Shown here: positions 42,283-54,366 of the stretch, in pieces
How positions within the stretch are numbered: position 1 is the first letter of the stretch
Layout: every line of letters starts with the position of its first letter
Source: Isoetes taiwanensis
Taxonomy: Eukaryota > Streptophyta > Lycopodiopsida > Isoetales > Isoetaceae
DNA: 64,000 nucleotides
Direction of reading: 5' to 3'
Assembly (NCBI GenBank): GCA_021234155.1
Contig: JAJEKV010000053.1
Span: forward strand, 9,931,798-9,995,797
Notes under the pieces: model-generated
What the model was told of the DNA's origin: nothing
The model's input: the letters and a program-made list of their open reading frames with translations, nothing else
The model's database searches: none
Made by a program: the position numbers and the translations under genes

Positions 42283-43913
42283 CACGTAAAAGCTGCCCAT
42301 TATGAACTTGTGATACAGATTGTAACCACATGCTTTGTTATTAGAACTGCTTGTGGAATCCCGTTTTCAATGGATATTGATTTTATAAAATTTAACATAC
42401 CTTGTTACAAGTCATGTAAACGTTTTATGATCTCATACCGAAAACTCTAGGGGTCATCGAACTGAAGACAAACTAAATATTGTGATCTAGAATGGGAGAC
42501 CGAAATTCGTTCTTTGTACTAAATATTGTGAATGGGAGACCGAAATTCGTTCTTTGTTGGTACGAAGCAATTGGGAGGCATGTTTTCAAACTCCTATATA
42601 CAACTATCTAAAGCATAATGCCTCTATTTTTTCCAGTGTAGTATCATAGTTTTGATTGTTGGGCAAGCCAAATAAGTGAGATACAAAGGAATAATTGTAT
42701 TTATTTAAAGCATAATGCCTCTGTTCTTCTGTGTATGATTGTGATCTTATACTTTCATGCTGCTGCTGTGGTTGAGCTTTGCTATGGTTGTTCGGAAGCT
42801 GTGGTTGAGCTTTGCTATGGTTGTTCGGAAGAATTGAGTCATGTTGTTGCTATGGTTGAGCGTGTCATTTTTCAATAACATAGATTAATTTGCTTGCATT
42901 TTTTCATTTGATCATTCTACAAAAAATAGTAAGGAGTAGTAAGGTCTTCTTTTTGTATTGGGGAATGCCCTCCTTTCCGGTTTGGAAGGAGGGGGAAGAG
43001 GGGTCGTCCAACTTTTTGTCCTTTTTGTTGTGGGGGCCAACTTCCATTCCTCCTTGGAATCGATGCCACGTGGCATTACCACAATAAACCTCACACAGGA
43101 GACCCAACTTCCATTTGTTATACAAAGATTGCAATGGTCTCAATGTGTCGGATAGACCCCCATGATCATGCATAAGTAGAGGTAACTATATTATATCTTC
43201 CTAAGGCTCTACATAGGGGGTAATTCTGAAGATTAGCTAACTTCATAATTCATGTGTTTTACTCACTCGTCAACAATAATGATGATTGTACAAATGCAAT
43301 TCATGTTGCATTCTGCATATTGACATCTAGAATGGACTTGTGGTCGCAATGACCTGCTACCATAGCTCTCAATATGCAAGAATGCACAACTGATGATACA
43401 TCCACCAGTCCCTGCTTTTTAGGTCGCTTGGGTGAGATCTCTCATGCCGAAAAGTGTCCCATACCTCTTATGCATAACTCGATGTGTTGCACATCATAAA
43501 GCTGATAAATATAATCGGGTCAAGCTCCATTGCTCAAAGTTTTATTGCTGCATGTTACTTTCTACCTACATCATCGCCTTTTTTTGACGAATATAATGTG
43601 GATCACGATGATCGATCTGATGATTGCGCAGTCCAAATACTTGAGAGATGTCATTCTTCTTGGTGATTTTAATGCTCCAAGTGTTGCAATGCAAGCTACT
43701 CATCTTACCTATGAGAATGTTCATGAGCTTTATGGATGCCAACCAACGGCACAATTTTTCCACTTCATTGCTAACTCGCTCAATTATGTAAAGTCCTTGA
43801 GCTGGTATTGCAATGTTTTAAAGCAATGTTCAAACTATATGTTTAGGCATTACTTGCAGATAGAAGGAATAGGGAGTGATACTAGTGTTGCTTAGTAAAT
43901 CATTGCCCAAGTA
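42283..43913 (+). repeat. Tandem array unit 5, 3' part only
   Basis: It begins with AGATGCACGTAAAAGCTGCC, matching unit 4 at about 36838, and carries the same alternative 700-bp segment. It then continues past the site where unit 4 is interrupted (TTCATAATTCATGTGTTTTA at 43243) to TAAATCATTGCCCAAGT at 43913, where similarity ends. The NTPase-like gene is missing. Confidence 0.85.
43530..43895 (+). pseudogene. LINE endonuclease fragment, unit 5 variant
   Basis: This is the longest version, with 121 residues in one frame including KYLRDVILLGDFNAPSVAMQ, and the alternative frame ACYFLPTSSPFFDEYNVDHD. It contains an extra phrase (CACTTCATTGCTAACTCGC) missing from units 1-3, so it may represent the ancestral form. 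A frameshift still separates the two halves. Confidence 0.55.
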
Positions 43914-44718
43914 TACAATATGCACATCCCAATAGGATTTCGTGATGCTTGTATTGTGATGTTGTACCAACTTCTATTTTGGACCTTTGATCGTAAAGAG
44001 GGATTGGTCTACGACTAGCCAGTTAGAGCATGATGTTGTTTCCCTCTTCTGCCACCTAAGGATCTTTCTAACATTCACTTGCTATGAAAAGACACGACCA
44101 CTTTTCACAAATACCCTTTTTCTTCCCTTCTTTTGGATTTGTTCTCTATTCATCAACGAGAAGCTTTCCCAATGAAAACCGGAAGCTGATTCAGAAAGAA
44201 ACCCCTTTCGAAAATGGTCTTATAGCAAATCAAATTTTATTTCTAAGTAAATCACGTCGTGTCATGAAACTACTCGAGAACAAGAGAAAATATAAATACG
44301 AGAGAAATATGCTGGAATACTTTGACAGAGCAGAGCAATAACAAGGACTTGAGCTAGAAGGCTCAAGACTGGCGTTGAACCATAATGCTTCGACAAGAAT
44401 GAGGCACCTTTAGTGTGTAGTCCAATGGGCAGGATCGAACCACTCCAACAGATGAGATCGTGCCAAGTGTTGCACATGCATGTAGGTTCGAATGTTCTAG
44501 AACCTCCCCGAAAACAACTTCGAATATGAAGAAATGCAAGGGAATGTCTTCAAGAAATGTTGGTAGCTCGTTTGGAAAAATTGTATGTCTCGCAACTAGA
44601 AGGTTGCGAGCTCAACCTGCTTTGTGCAACTACCTTTTTGCATCCGTGTGGCGACCATCTTCTATATGTATGAGTATAATACTCGTATGGTTGTCACCAT
44701 CATCTCCCGGTGGCGACC
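43914..44718. other. Unassigned stretch next to the foldback cluster
   Basis: Several short frames look partly coding (for example SKSRRVMKLLENKRKYKYER at about 44250-44310), but I recognise nothing. The phrase GGATCGAACCACTCCAACAG at 44430 resembles the T-arm of a tRNA on the minus strand, but no cloverleaf can be drawn. Near 44650-44720 TGGCGACCA is repeated and inverted. Confidence 0.25.
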
Positions 44719-45124
44719 AGCACAAAACCATTACATCCAACACAATTAAATTTAATTCCCCCTGAAACCCCCTTTGATTTGGGTGCACATTCACACGGGG
44801 GTTACTCCGGGCATCGAGAGCTATCGGATGGGCATATTTTCCTTTTATTCCTGAATCTGGACCGTACATAGCGATCCTCGTTTGTGGGGTATGCATGCAC
44901 AAGTTTTTGTATACAGTATATTAAGGTTTGCAAAATACTATAAAGTTTGGAGGAATGTATTGAATGGTGTTGATTTTGTACATATATTGCACGATTTTAG
45001 GGGCTCTCGCTGCCCTACGTAACCCCCCATGTGAATATGCACCCAAACCAAAGGGGGTTTCAGGGGGAATTAAATTTAATTGTGTTGGATGTAATGGTTT
45101 TGTGCTAATTAATTATGCTTGTGT
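44719..45124. mobile_element. Foldback element copy A (left arm clipped)
   Basis: The left arm starts within AGCACAAAACCATTACATCC and the right arm ends TTAATTATGCTTGTGT. The arms are inverted copies of about 100-110 bases with the inner phrase CCCCCTTTG(G/A)TTTGGGTGCA. Between them lies a unique core of about 190 bases (AGCGATCCTCGTTTGTGGGG...GTACATATATTGCACGATTT). There is no coding gene; frames across the arms are artefacts. Confidence 0.8.
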
Positions 45125-45134
45125 GAAATCATCT

Positions 45135-45559
45135 ACACAAGCATAATTAATTAGCACAAAACCATTACATCCAACACAATTAAATTTAATTCCCCCTGAA
45201 ACCCCCTTTGGTTTGGGTGCATATTCACACGAGGGGTTACTCCGGGCATCGAGAGCTATCGGATGGGCATATTTGCCTTTTATTCCTGAATCTGGACCGT
45301 ACATAGCGATCCTCGTTTGTGGGGTATGCATTTACAAGTTTTTGTATATAGTATATTAAGGTTTGCAAAATACTATAAGGTTTGGAGGAATGTACTGAAT
45401 GGTGTTGATTTTGTACATATATTGTACGATTTTAGGGGCTCTCGCTGCCCTACGTAACCCCCCGTGTGAATATGCACCCAAACCAAAGGGGGTTTCAGGG
45501 GGAATTACATTTAATTGTGTTGGATGTAATGGTTTTGTGCTAATTAAGTATGCTTGTGT
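45135..45559. mobile_element. Foldback element copy B
   Basis: This copy is bounded by ACACAAGCATAATTAATTAG on the left and its inverted copy CTAATTAAGTATGCTTGTGT on the right. The core is nearly identical to copies A and C. Ten bases (GAAATCATCT) separate it from copy A. Confidence 0.85.
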
Positions 45560-45563
45560 GGAT

Positions 45564-46024
45564 GTGCAACATAAATCATTAACACAAGCATAATTAATTA
45601 GCACAAAACCATTACATCCAACACAATTAAATTTAATTCCCCCTGAAACCCCCTTTGGTTTGGGTGCATATTCACACGGGGGGTTACTCCGGGCATCGAG
45701 AGCTATCGGATAGGCATATTTGCCTTTTATTCCCGAATCTGGACCGTACATAGCGATCCTCGTTTGTGGGGTATGCATGTACAAGTTTTTGTATACAGTA
45801 TATTAAGGTTTGCAAAATACTATAAGGTTTGGAGGAATGTACTGAATGGTGTTGATTTTGTACATATATTGTACGATTTTAGGGGCTCTCGCTGCCCTAC
45901 GTAACCCCCCGTGTGAATATGCACCCAAACCAAAGGGGGTTTCAGGGGGAATTAAATTTAATTGTGTTGGATGTAATGGTTTTGTGCTAATTAATTATGC
46001 TTGTGTTAATGATTTATGTTGCAC
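45564..46024. mobile_element. Foldback element copy C, the most complete
   Basis: The arms extend further than in A and B: GTGCAACATAAATCATTAAC on the left and its exact inverted counterpart ending TTATGTTGCAC at 46024. The total inverted arm is about 125-140 bases. Immediately to the right, past an AT run, is GGCCCCTTCGGGGCC, the same palindrome that borders the lone arm at 29812, so the true family terminus may lie there. Confidence 0.85.
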
Positions 46025-48010
46025 GAATTTTTTTTGGCCCCTTCGGGGCCTTAAGAAGGGTATATTCTCCAATTGAAAGTTGTTTAGTTCCATATTGGCC
46101 CTTCGGGGCCTAGAAACACTGATGCACATATAAGTTAATGTTGTAGATACAATTGAACCCTATGATAACTTAAGTACAAATTATATGATCGATAAAAAAA
46201 ACTATGCTATTCTATTCTATTATGAATTACAACAATGGAAGCAAAAGGGTGTGTAACCAAAATCATTATTTATTATAAAATTAAGTCATGTGCATAAATA
46301 CTTTATAAAGAAGATGAACATCCACATGCTTAAGCATCCACTGCCTATTCCATCCAAAGCTTCTAATTCATTACTATGCTTCTCTAGAATAATACAAGGC
46401 TGCTCCTGCAATAGCTTCTGAATAGTTTCTCTACTGCTTTTGCCTGCCATCAAACAGATCTTTGTTTGGTTAACTACAAACCAAACAAAACTGAAAACAA
46501 ATACAAAACACAAAAATCAGACCAAACCATAGGAGCTGCAAAACAAGAGTTAGTACATGTATGAAAAATGATGCTACATTATCGGACATATATGCAGTAC
46601 CTGGTCTTTCCCAAGTAAAAGACCAGATGTCCAAAACACTTCCTGTTGGAGTCCCGCACATCTGGATTGCTTCTTCAGCCAACACTGCATGACCTCCAGA
46701 CTTGTACCCAACAACTCATTGAACTTTTTATGCCAAGAGCATTGAATTCTAAACATGAAACTAGATTACCAAATCCATGTCCAGTCAAACCTGATAAGAA
46801 GAGCTGAATAAAGAAGGTGTAGGAGATCGCCACAGAAGAATCCCGTGAGCTCTTTCGAACAAGGTTGAGATCCTGTTACAAGGAATCCAAATGTTCTAGC
46901 TGCACATGAAACTAGATTATCAAATCCATGTCCAGTCAAACCTGATAAGAAGAGCTGAATAAGGAAGGTATAGGAGATCGCCATAGAAGAAACCCTTGAG
47001 CTCTTTCGGAACAGGTTGAGATCTTGTTACAAGGAATCCAAATGTTCTAGCTGCGGTTTTTGTTTGTATTGCACAGGGCTGAGGAAATCTATTGCTTGGA
47101 GAATATGATGCAGTGTTATGACACGTTTAGTACAACAGAGTTGGCAGAAAGAAGCCGTTGAGCATAATTGATTTGAAGAGCAGATTCCTTTCCGAAAATG
47201 AGAAAATATGTCTGAGCTGGAGGGCTATGAAAAAATCCCTTGGATACAGATAGCTGGGGCATGGCCAGTTCGATGCTTCCAAAGATCTCCATCGGCTAAG
47301 GAGAAGCTTGGGAAATCGAATCGCCTAATAAGACCAAGGATACCTTCTGCATCTTGATTCGTGGGATTAGCCTTCAAATGCAAGAAAGTGTGAGACCTGT
47401 TATGCCATGGCGGCCTCGATGCTTTCAATTACTCCATTAGTTCTCATAAAGCTTGGAAGCGGCTAAGGAGAAGTTTGGAAAATCGAATCAGCTAATAAGA
47501 CCAGGGATACCTTCTGCATCTTGATTCGTGCTGTCCCTGTTTTTGCCATCTCTTGCCAGATCCCACCACCAGAACTAACATCTGAATCAATATGCCCTTT
47601 AAATCGAATGCCCTAAGAAACCCTGTTCATTCAGGAACCCTAAACTAAAGTACCTCGATGCTTGCATGCAATTTTAGAACTTAAGAAATAATTGATTGCC
47701 AAGCAAAAAAATATGCCATGCAAAACCACTAGAAAACCACAGATAATATGCCATTTAAATGTGAGAATACAAGTGCGCTCTAGATGTACTGATTAGTAGG
47801 TCTTGTGCAATATGCCCATCAAATCATATGAAAACCATATAAAAAAGCATACAAAAATACAAAAACAACCCCCTGTTATTGTGCTATATATTGAGTCATG
47901 TCGAGTGCTTGGATCAAGCTTATCTCGATAACATCAATGGAAATCAGCACTTTTGTCAAGTAACATCTTCTTACATGATAAATCTTCTCTTTTTAATAGC
48001 AAACCCATAT
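46025..48010. other. No gene recognised; two local duplications
   Basis: A 151-bp tandem duplication occupies about 46755-47055 (CATGAAACTAGATTA...GGAATCCAAATGTTCTAGCTGC twice). A second duplication covers about 47290-47390 and 47460-47560 (CGGCTAAGGAGAAG...CTTCTGCATCTTGATTCGTG). Minus-strand frames there, such as LSGLTGHGFDNLVSCAARTF, may be decayed exons but match nothing I know. Confidence 0.5.
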
Positions 48011-49664
48011 TGTAACTGAATTGAATTGAATTGAATTTCTTTTTATCGTCCAGGAGACCAATAGGCCTATGGGACCCAAACAATGAGAGAGCGCAGCCAG
48101 TATTATTACCGCCAGATTAAAAACCCCCATCACTCAAGGGTTTTCGAGGAAAAACCTTGGCGCAATAAGCCTCTTTCCCAAACCGCATACAATGACACGT
48201 ACCGAGGACACAATAGAGTGTGCATATCCATTACCTCCTCGGAGATACGATCCCAAAGATCCCCATTGAAGTCGTGGTGCAACATCACATGGAGCGGTGG
48301 TCGGGTCGCGAATCAACTCGGGCCAGAAGCGCCCCTAATAGGTCCAAATGTTTGGGCAATGTTGAAGAGTGTGGCACTCGCCCTCAACAGCTCCCCACCG
48401 GCAACATAGACGAGCTGTCCTCTCGGGCCTCTCTGGATCCATCTACCGCCTCAATGCAAAGGCGGTGGCGCGCCTTGTGGACTCCGGGCCGGCGTGGATT
48501 GATCCGCTCTTGTAATGTGCGCTTTTTACTGCTCCAAAGCTACAAGCGTCCCAAAGCTTGCCAAGAAAGCATGTATTGAGGTACTGCCTCAAGTGATTGT
48601 GATCCTCCTCAGTTTCTACTTGTATGCACCTGTGCTCTTGCACATTCCATCTGGAGAGCCAATTAGCTCGCTTCTCCTTCCAGCAGGCTTTGAGGCGTTG
48701 TGGACCAAGTGCCATGGCATAGGCGAGGTGTGGCGGGGCGAGTGTTGCCCATCGCGACTACCTTCCTCGAAAGTATATGAGGTGACGATCTAGGGCCGCT
48801 CACCGTAAAGGCACGGAACCGGTCCCCCCCCAGAAGTATCCGTCACGGCACCATGGACTTGACTCCAAGTGCCCGTGCCAGAAAAGCCTTTTGAACCCGC
48901 TCCAAGTCATTCCAGGTGACAAGTGATGCCACCGGTCCCCACACCTCTACCCCATATAGAAGAACAGGTTCCACCAAGACCCTGAACAAGTGCGATTGGT
49001 GCGCCCGAATAAAAAGCTCGCTTTGTAGCTATTGTTCTGCATTGCGTACAAAGCTTTCCAGACTGCCGTCACTCGTTGCCGGATAGAAGTGTCCCAGACT
49101 GTGGTAGTATTAAATTCTACTCCCAGGTACTTGTAGGTGGGCACAACCTCCACATTCTGACCCTGATAAGTGAAGGAGGGCGGCCTTGGTTGACGTGAAG
49201 ACAAGATGAGGAGCACCTCATTCTTAGCCAAATTCACGCAGCGCATTCCAAAGGCACGGTAAAAGTGTCCGTGAGCATCCAAATGCTGCTGCATGTCGGC
49301 CGGGGTGTGAGCTAAGAGGTCCACATCGTTGCGTAGATGAGCTGCCGGACAATATGGTGCATGAGCTAAGCCCCTCCACCCCCTTTCTAAACAAGCCAAC
49401 CCTCTAGCTGGTCAATAGTGGGCATCCTTGGCGGACCCCAACACTACTGTTTACAAGTTGACCCGACGGTGGCATTCGGGCTGAACATGTTTTGTACAAC
49501 CTGTACACGGCATTCCGCAACTCCGGGGGGACTCCTAACTGAGTCAATCTCTCCCATAACTTCTCCCTAGGAACCGTGTCAAAAGCTTTTGCAAAGTCGA
49601 CAAAGCAACAGTACAGGTCCTGTCGGTGGTTTCTGTTGTATTCTATCAAGGCCCGCAAGAACAA
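48011..49664 (-). mobile_element. Degenerate LINE (reverse transcriptase and 3' end)
   Basis: Read on the minus strand, CCFVDFAKAFDTVPREKLWE and GVRQGCPL at 49664-49404 are reverse transcriptase motifs. The catalytic YADD position reads LRND in LRNDVDLLAHTPADMQQ (about 49300), so the enzyme is dead. YKYLGVEF follows at about 49110. The region to 48083 holds frameshifted C-terminal pieces. The 3' end at 48011-48044 is a short (TTCAA)n tail, as in many plant LINEs. The 5' part, including the endonuclease, is missing. Confidence 0.8.
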
Positions 49665-49679
49665 GATTGCAAATTAAAC

Positions 49680-50160
49680 GGGAGTGTTGCAGTACTCCCG
49701 TTTCAAAGATTCCCTTTGAAAAAACACCATGCTCTTAAAATTGGCCTTTTTTGGATAAACTTGAGAATTTCAAAAGGTTCAATTTTTTTTTTTTTCCATT
49801 TTTTGGCCCCTTGTTAAGTGACAAGTTTGTTTTTTCAAAGAAACACTCTTGAAAATGGCAAAATATAGACTTGAATACATAATTTCTGAAAATGAGATAT
49901 CAAAAACATCAAAATAGAGAAGAAAAAATAATTATTATTTCTTTAAAAATTTTCATTGCATTAATTTGGCACCCTCAAAATTTGGTGCATATTGAACAAT
50001 ACGCTTGTCAAATGTTGCAACTGGGTATTTGTCCCAAGTCCTTACGTTTAGTTGTTCTATCAAACATGTTTGACATGTTATGACGTTCTATCGGCTGAAT
50101 AAAAAACAAGAAAATAATCAAGTAAACAAATGAACACTAGGACACATAAAACAAAAAAAT
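49680..50160. other. AT-rich stretch, no gene recognised
   Basis: No open frame of note is present. It contains the short inverted repeat ACGGGAGTGTTGCAGTACTCCCGT at about 49678-49702. Confidence 0.4.
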
Positions 50161-50164
50161 GTAA

Positions 50165-50352
50165 AAAGAAACTGTATTCTGGAATACACTTTTGGTTTTC
50201 TAAAAAACAAACACGTATTCCAGAATACACTTTGGATTTTTAGAGAATGCAAAAGTGTATTCCGGAATACACTTTCGATTTTCTAAGAAAGCAAATATGT
50301 ATTCTGGAATACAACTTTGCTTTCTAAGAAATCAAACATGTATTCCAGAAGA
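50165..50352. repeat. Palindrome-bearing tandem repeat, about 55-bp unit
   Basis: Four to five units each carry the 14-base palindrome GTATTC(C/T)(A/G)GAATAC followed by ACTTT and a TTTCTAA(G/A)AAA stretch. Two more copies of the palindrome lie side by side at 52817-52850. It is non-coding. Confidence 0.85.
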
Positions 50353-52329
50353 ACATGTTGCCTATGTGTTCAGGTTTAAAGCACCCCACACTTGTCAAAA
50401 TTGTCATTCTGCATTCTGAAATCTTTGAAGACCTGAGATATTCAAAAGTGTGAACCTGAAGAAAATGTAGTAGTGGCGACAGACAATCATGATGCAAATG
50501 AAGTATGATTTGTCCATCATCTATGGCCTGGCCTAATGGCCATTGACAAGCAATCATCAGGATAGTGCTTCTTCAATACGTATTAAAGGCTTCAATACCA
50601 AAACTAAAATATGTGATTCTGGATAATGGATCTTGGATCATTGCATTTACTTATAATATATGTAGTAACCTTGACCTTGCTTAAAAGAATCAGCGAGGTG
50701 CTCGTTGTCCTAATATATCTAGGATTGATTTAAGACTACAAAGACCTAATGCATTCAATTTTACTGATTTTACTAAGATGTGCTCAAACCTAAGTCTCAA
50801 GTAGTTCAAGTTAATTCTGGTCCCTCAAGCCTAAGTCTCAAGTAGTTCAAGTTAATTCAAGTTCCTGTAATTGTGGCAAGTTCAAGTTTTTATTTATTCA
50901 TTGCAAAAGCTAATGCACACAAGTAAATATACTAGGCCTTGTCATGACAATCTTGTATCGATGGTTTGGTGTGCTTAGGACCCTCGAGAAACAACACTAC
51001 AATATCGATGGTTTGGTTTGTCTAGACATTCTCTACAATATAGGACAAAATACTTAAGGGAGAAAAACAAGCTCATTAAAAAAAATAAGGGCAATGACAA
51101 GGATGAAAAACAATGATGCATGTTCATTGACAACGGAGAATATAAAAAAAACTAGTTCGTGTCATTGTCTCAAATAGAACAAACCTGAACAACTTAAAAA
51201 GCAAACAGAACAAATTGGAACAACTTAAAAGCGGTCCAAACTAGAACAACTTAAAGCGGATAGGCAAATCAACGAGAGATATTATTAAGCAAGCAAATAT
51301 TTTGCGAGATCAACAGAGATATTATCAAGCAAGCAAATATTTTACTGGTGAGCGGGTTCTTAGGCGAGGTTCTTAGTGAACATGTGATGTGAGAGTGTCC
51401 AACTAGTGTTGCGAAGATCGAGGATTTGAAAGCTAAAAACGATGTGAACAAGTCCATTTTGCAACCATGTTACTTGCAAATAAGAAGAAGATTAAGGAGA
51501 AAATAAAGGAGAATGATTGTATGAATATATAAACTAACTTTAAGGAGGGCTTACAGCTGATGGCTTCCAAATACCAATTGCAGTCACCAATATTACCTAC
51601 AATTATGTTCAGTTCTAGCAATCAATTATCTTATATTCATCATATCTAAACTCACACTGAGCTAAATAGTTAGCTATAATAAAAACAAAAAAAAGGGAAA
51701 AACAAATATATAACATATACATACACCATTTGCCACCATTCCAAATCCTTAAGCTTCTAGAATGCTCACATATTCTGGTCAAATCAACAAGTCTACAAAG
51801 AATTCTCAGTTACGCACACACAAAAAAACTTTCTCGAAATGATTCTAGCATGGCGGCCCGATCCATACAACCCGTATATAATAGGAGAGTAGGAAATGTG
51901 ACATTGCTCCTAGATTTACAATTGTTTAGACCAAACAGAATATGAGGAACTTAATTATATGAAGTATTAGGCAATGAAATATAACAGATGATGGGGAAGG
52001 AAAGAATCACAAGCATACTTGACAGCCTGCTTCAATGCCATTTAGATCCCATTCATTGTAAGATTCTTTAAGAATCCAAGAAGCAATATTGAAAATTTGC
52101 TAGGAACTTGACATCATCACTCATCATCACAGATATGGTGGTGGCTTATGCTAATATTCACCTTTGCTTGTGCTACAGTTCACCTTAGCTTCTGTTTACC
52201 TTCTGCTTCTATTCCCCGTACAAATGACATACAGATCCGTTGGCAAAAGACTATGACATAGACCATGGCAGGCATCTGTAGGCATGTAGGCAGGCATCAA
52301 GGTGTTACTATTCACCTTCTGCTTTTGTA
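50353..52329. other. No gene recognised; two small duplications
   Basis: CCTAAGTCTCAAGTAGTTCA followed by AGTTAATTC occurs twice at about 50786-50866 (period 41). AGAGATATTATTAAGCAAGC (second copy ATCAAGC) with AAATATTTT occurs twice at about 51278-51345. A 71-residue plus-strand frame at 51730 has no recognised feature. Confidence 0.5.
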
Positions 52330-52545
52330 CGTATCTGTAGGCAGTTTCGGCAGCCTACCGTTTCTAGCATCTGCTTCTAAAATCTGTCGTTTCATCTTCT
52401 GCTTCTAGCATCTGTAGGCAATTTCGGCAGCATCAGGCCCGTTTCATCTTCTGCTTCTAGCATCTGTAGGTAATTTCGGCAGCATCAGGCCGGTTTCATC
52501 TTCTGATTCTACCATCTGTAGGTAACTTCCGCAGCATCAGGCCAC
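52330..52545. repeat. Tandem repeat, about 60-bp unit, three to four copies
   Basis: The unit TCATCTTCTGCTTCTAGCAT, then CTGTAGG(C/T)AA(T/C)TTC(G/C)GCAGCA, then TCAGGCC is repeated with changes. It is non-coding. Confidence 0.85.
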
Positions 52546-52989
52546 ATGATAGAAAGATAGAAAGAAACCGACATGATCTACAGTCAAAAGAGGGAAGAAA
52601 CTCGAAGACTCTACAAGCAAAATAAAACCGACACATAAAAGATAAAAGGGAAGAACCGAAAACCTAACTAGGTAAAACTTCAAACAATTTACAGAACCAG
52701 GGTTTCGTATCACCATGCCAGAGCCAGATTAGATCATTGCGCCAGTAGATCGCCGGAGCAAAAAAAAAAAATGAGGCGAGAAAAAAATTAAGCCCCCCCC
52801 CGTTGAAACTAAAATCCTATTCTGGAATACAAAGTGTATTCCAGAATACATTTCCCTCTTTGTTTTAGAACCATGACCCGGTATCCCTTGCCATCTTATA
52901 TCCCCACACCAGAAACAAAACAGATTATTCTGCAACACCCCTTACCATCTTGTATCGATGGTTCTAAGTACTCCCTATTTCGGTTGGGC

Positions 52990-53420
52990 TCCCATGGAAA
53001 CCCTTCCAAAGGGTTTCCATGGAAACCCTTCGGGCTTTCATTAAAACCAGGAAGGGTTTCCATGGAAACCCTTCCTATTTTCCGTGGAAACCCTTCCTAT
53101 TTTCCAAACATGGAAAATAGGAAGGGTTTCCATGGAAACCCTTCCTGGTTTTAATGGAAAATTGGAAGGGTTTCCAATTTGAAAATCAGAAGGGTTTCCT
53201 CGGAAAATGGGAAGGGTTTCCATTTTTTTTTTTTTTTTTTTTTTTTCAAAGCTTCAACACGCACGCCACCATTAATGGTGCACGCTCATGCACGCTCATA
53301 AATATGCACGACACTCAAGAATTTAAATTTTAATTCAAATGGAAACCCTTCCTATTTTCCAAACCCATGGGAAAATAGGAAGGGTTTCCACAAATGGGGG
53401 AAAATAGGAAGGGTTTCCAC
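52990..53420. repeat. Nested palindromes of GGAAGGGTTTCCATGGAAAC type
   Basis: At least a dozen half-sites GGAAGGGTTTCC or GGAAACCCTTCC occur, many joined as perfect palindromes centred on CCATGG. At about 53043-53150 the modules themselves form a larger inverted repeat (AAACCAGGAAGGG ... CCCTTCCTGGTTT) centred near TCCAAACATGGA. A T-run of about 26 bases follows at 53223. A second small cluster lies at 53338-53420. The transcript would fold into strong hairpins. Confidence 0.9.
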
Positions 53421-54360
53421 ATCTAATCAAAATTTTTTGAAAGGTGTATGCTCTTCTTGCACTTGCACTCATACTTGCATTCTCCTTATAGATCCAGGCG
53501 TGACACATTTGAGCGATGGGAGGAGGATGCTTCTACAGATTCATCTCTATATGATTCGGATGAAACTATAAGTGATTTTGCTTTTGAAAATATTGACAAT
53601 ATTGACATTTTTAACGAAGCTTCATACTACTTGATGGTGCATTGAGTCTTAAGTTTCCTCTATTCAAGATGTCCTTCAAGCAGATCCTTAAGTTCGAAGC
53701 AATTGTCAACATCAATTGAAGTACGTGTTTGTCGGGTTGGCCCCTAATGTTGCAATATGTAGCCCCTAATGTTGCAATATGGTCTCCTTTAAGCATATAA
53801 TCTAACCATAGAATGTAACCTATAAGGTTTATATATGTTAAGATATGCTAGGGATATAATAGAACATACCAATGTTGCAAAGGTTCGCGCAACTTGTGGT
53901 GAGGTATTGTTTAAGTTGCTATGGACTACAACTAAAATATAGATGTGATAAGATATTGTTTAGGGCGCTATAGACTACAAGTAAATCAGACATTTTATGC
54001 CCATTGAACATTAAATAAAACTCAAATCACAAGAAACTAAGCTCAAATTGAACTTACCCCTTGAAGAAGGCATGCTTACAGCATAAGGCAAAGGGATACA
54101 GCAGAAGACATGTTTACCTCTTCAAAAGAGTGAAGTTCCAACCATAGCTCTATGCATATAGTTATATACAATAAGATAACACCCATAAACTGTCATGACC
54201 ACCATCTGCACAATGATATACCAACCACAGAATTGCAGCATAACTTTGGTGGTGGATTTACTAATGCAAATGAAGTTACGCCCAAACATAAGATTGGCTT
54301 ATATCCATATTGTCGAGATCACCCGGTGCTTCGATCGGCTCCCGAAATTGAGTTCGGGAG
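53421..54360. other. No gene recognised
   Basis: A 65-residue plus-strand frame at 53448-53645 (acidic, containing RRDTFERWEEDASTDSSLYD) looks coding in composition but has no recognised domain. GCCCCTAATGTTGCAATATG is repeated at about 53741 and 53762. Confidence 0.3.
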
Positions 54361-54366
54361 CCAGCC

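Noticed and set aside
44719-46076. Repeated 60-142-residue frames of the form NPPCEYAPKPKGVSGGIKFN
   Set aside because: They are translations of the foldback arms in both orientations, not a gene family.
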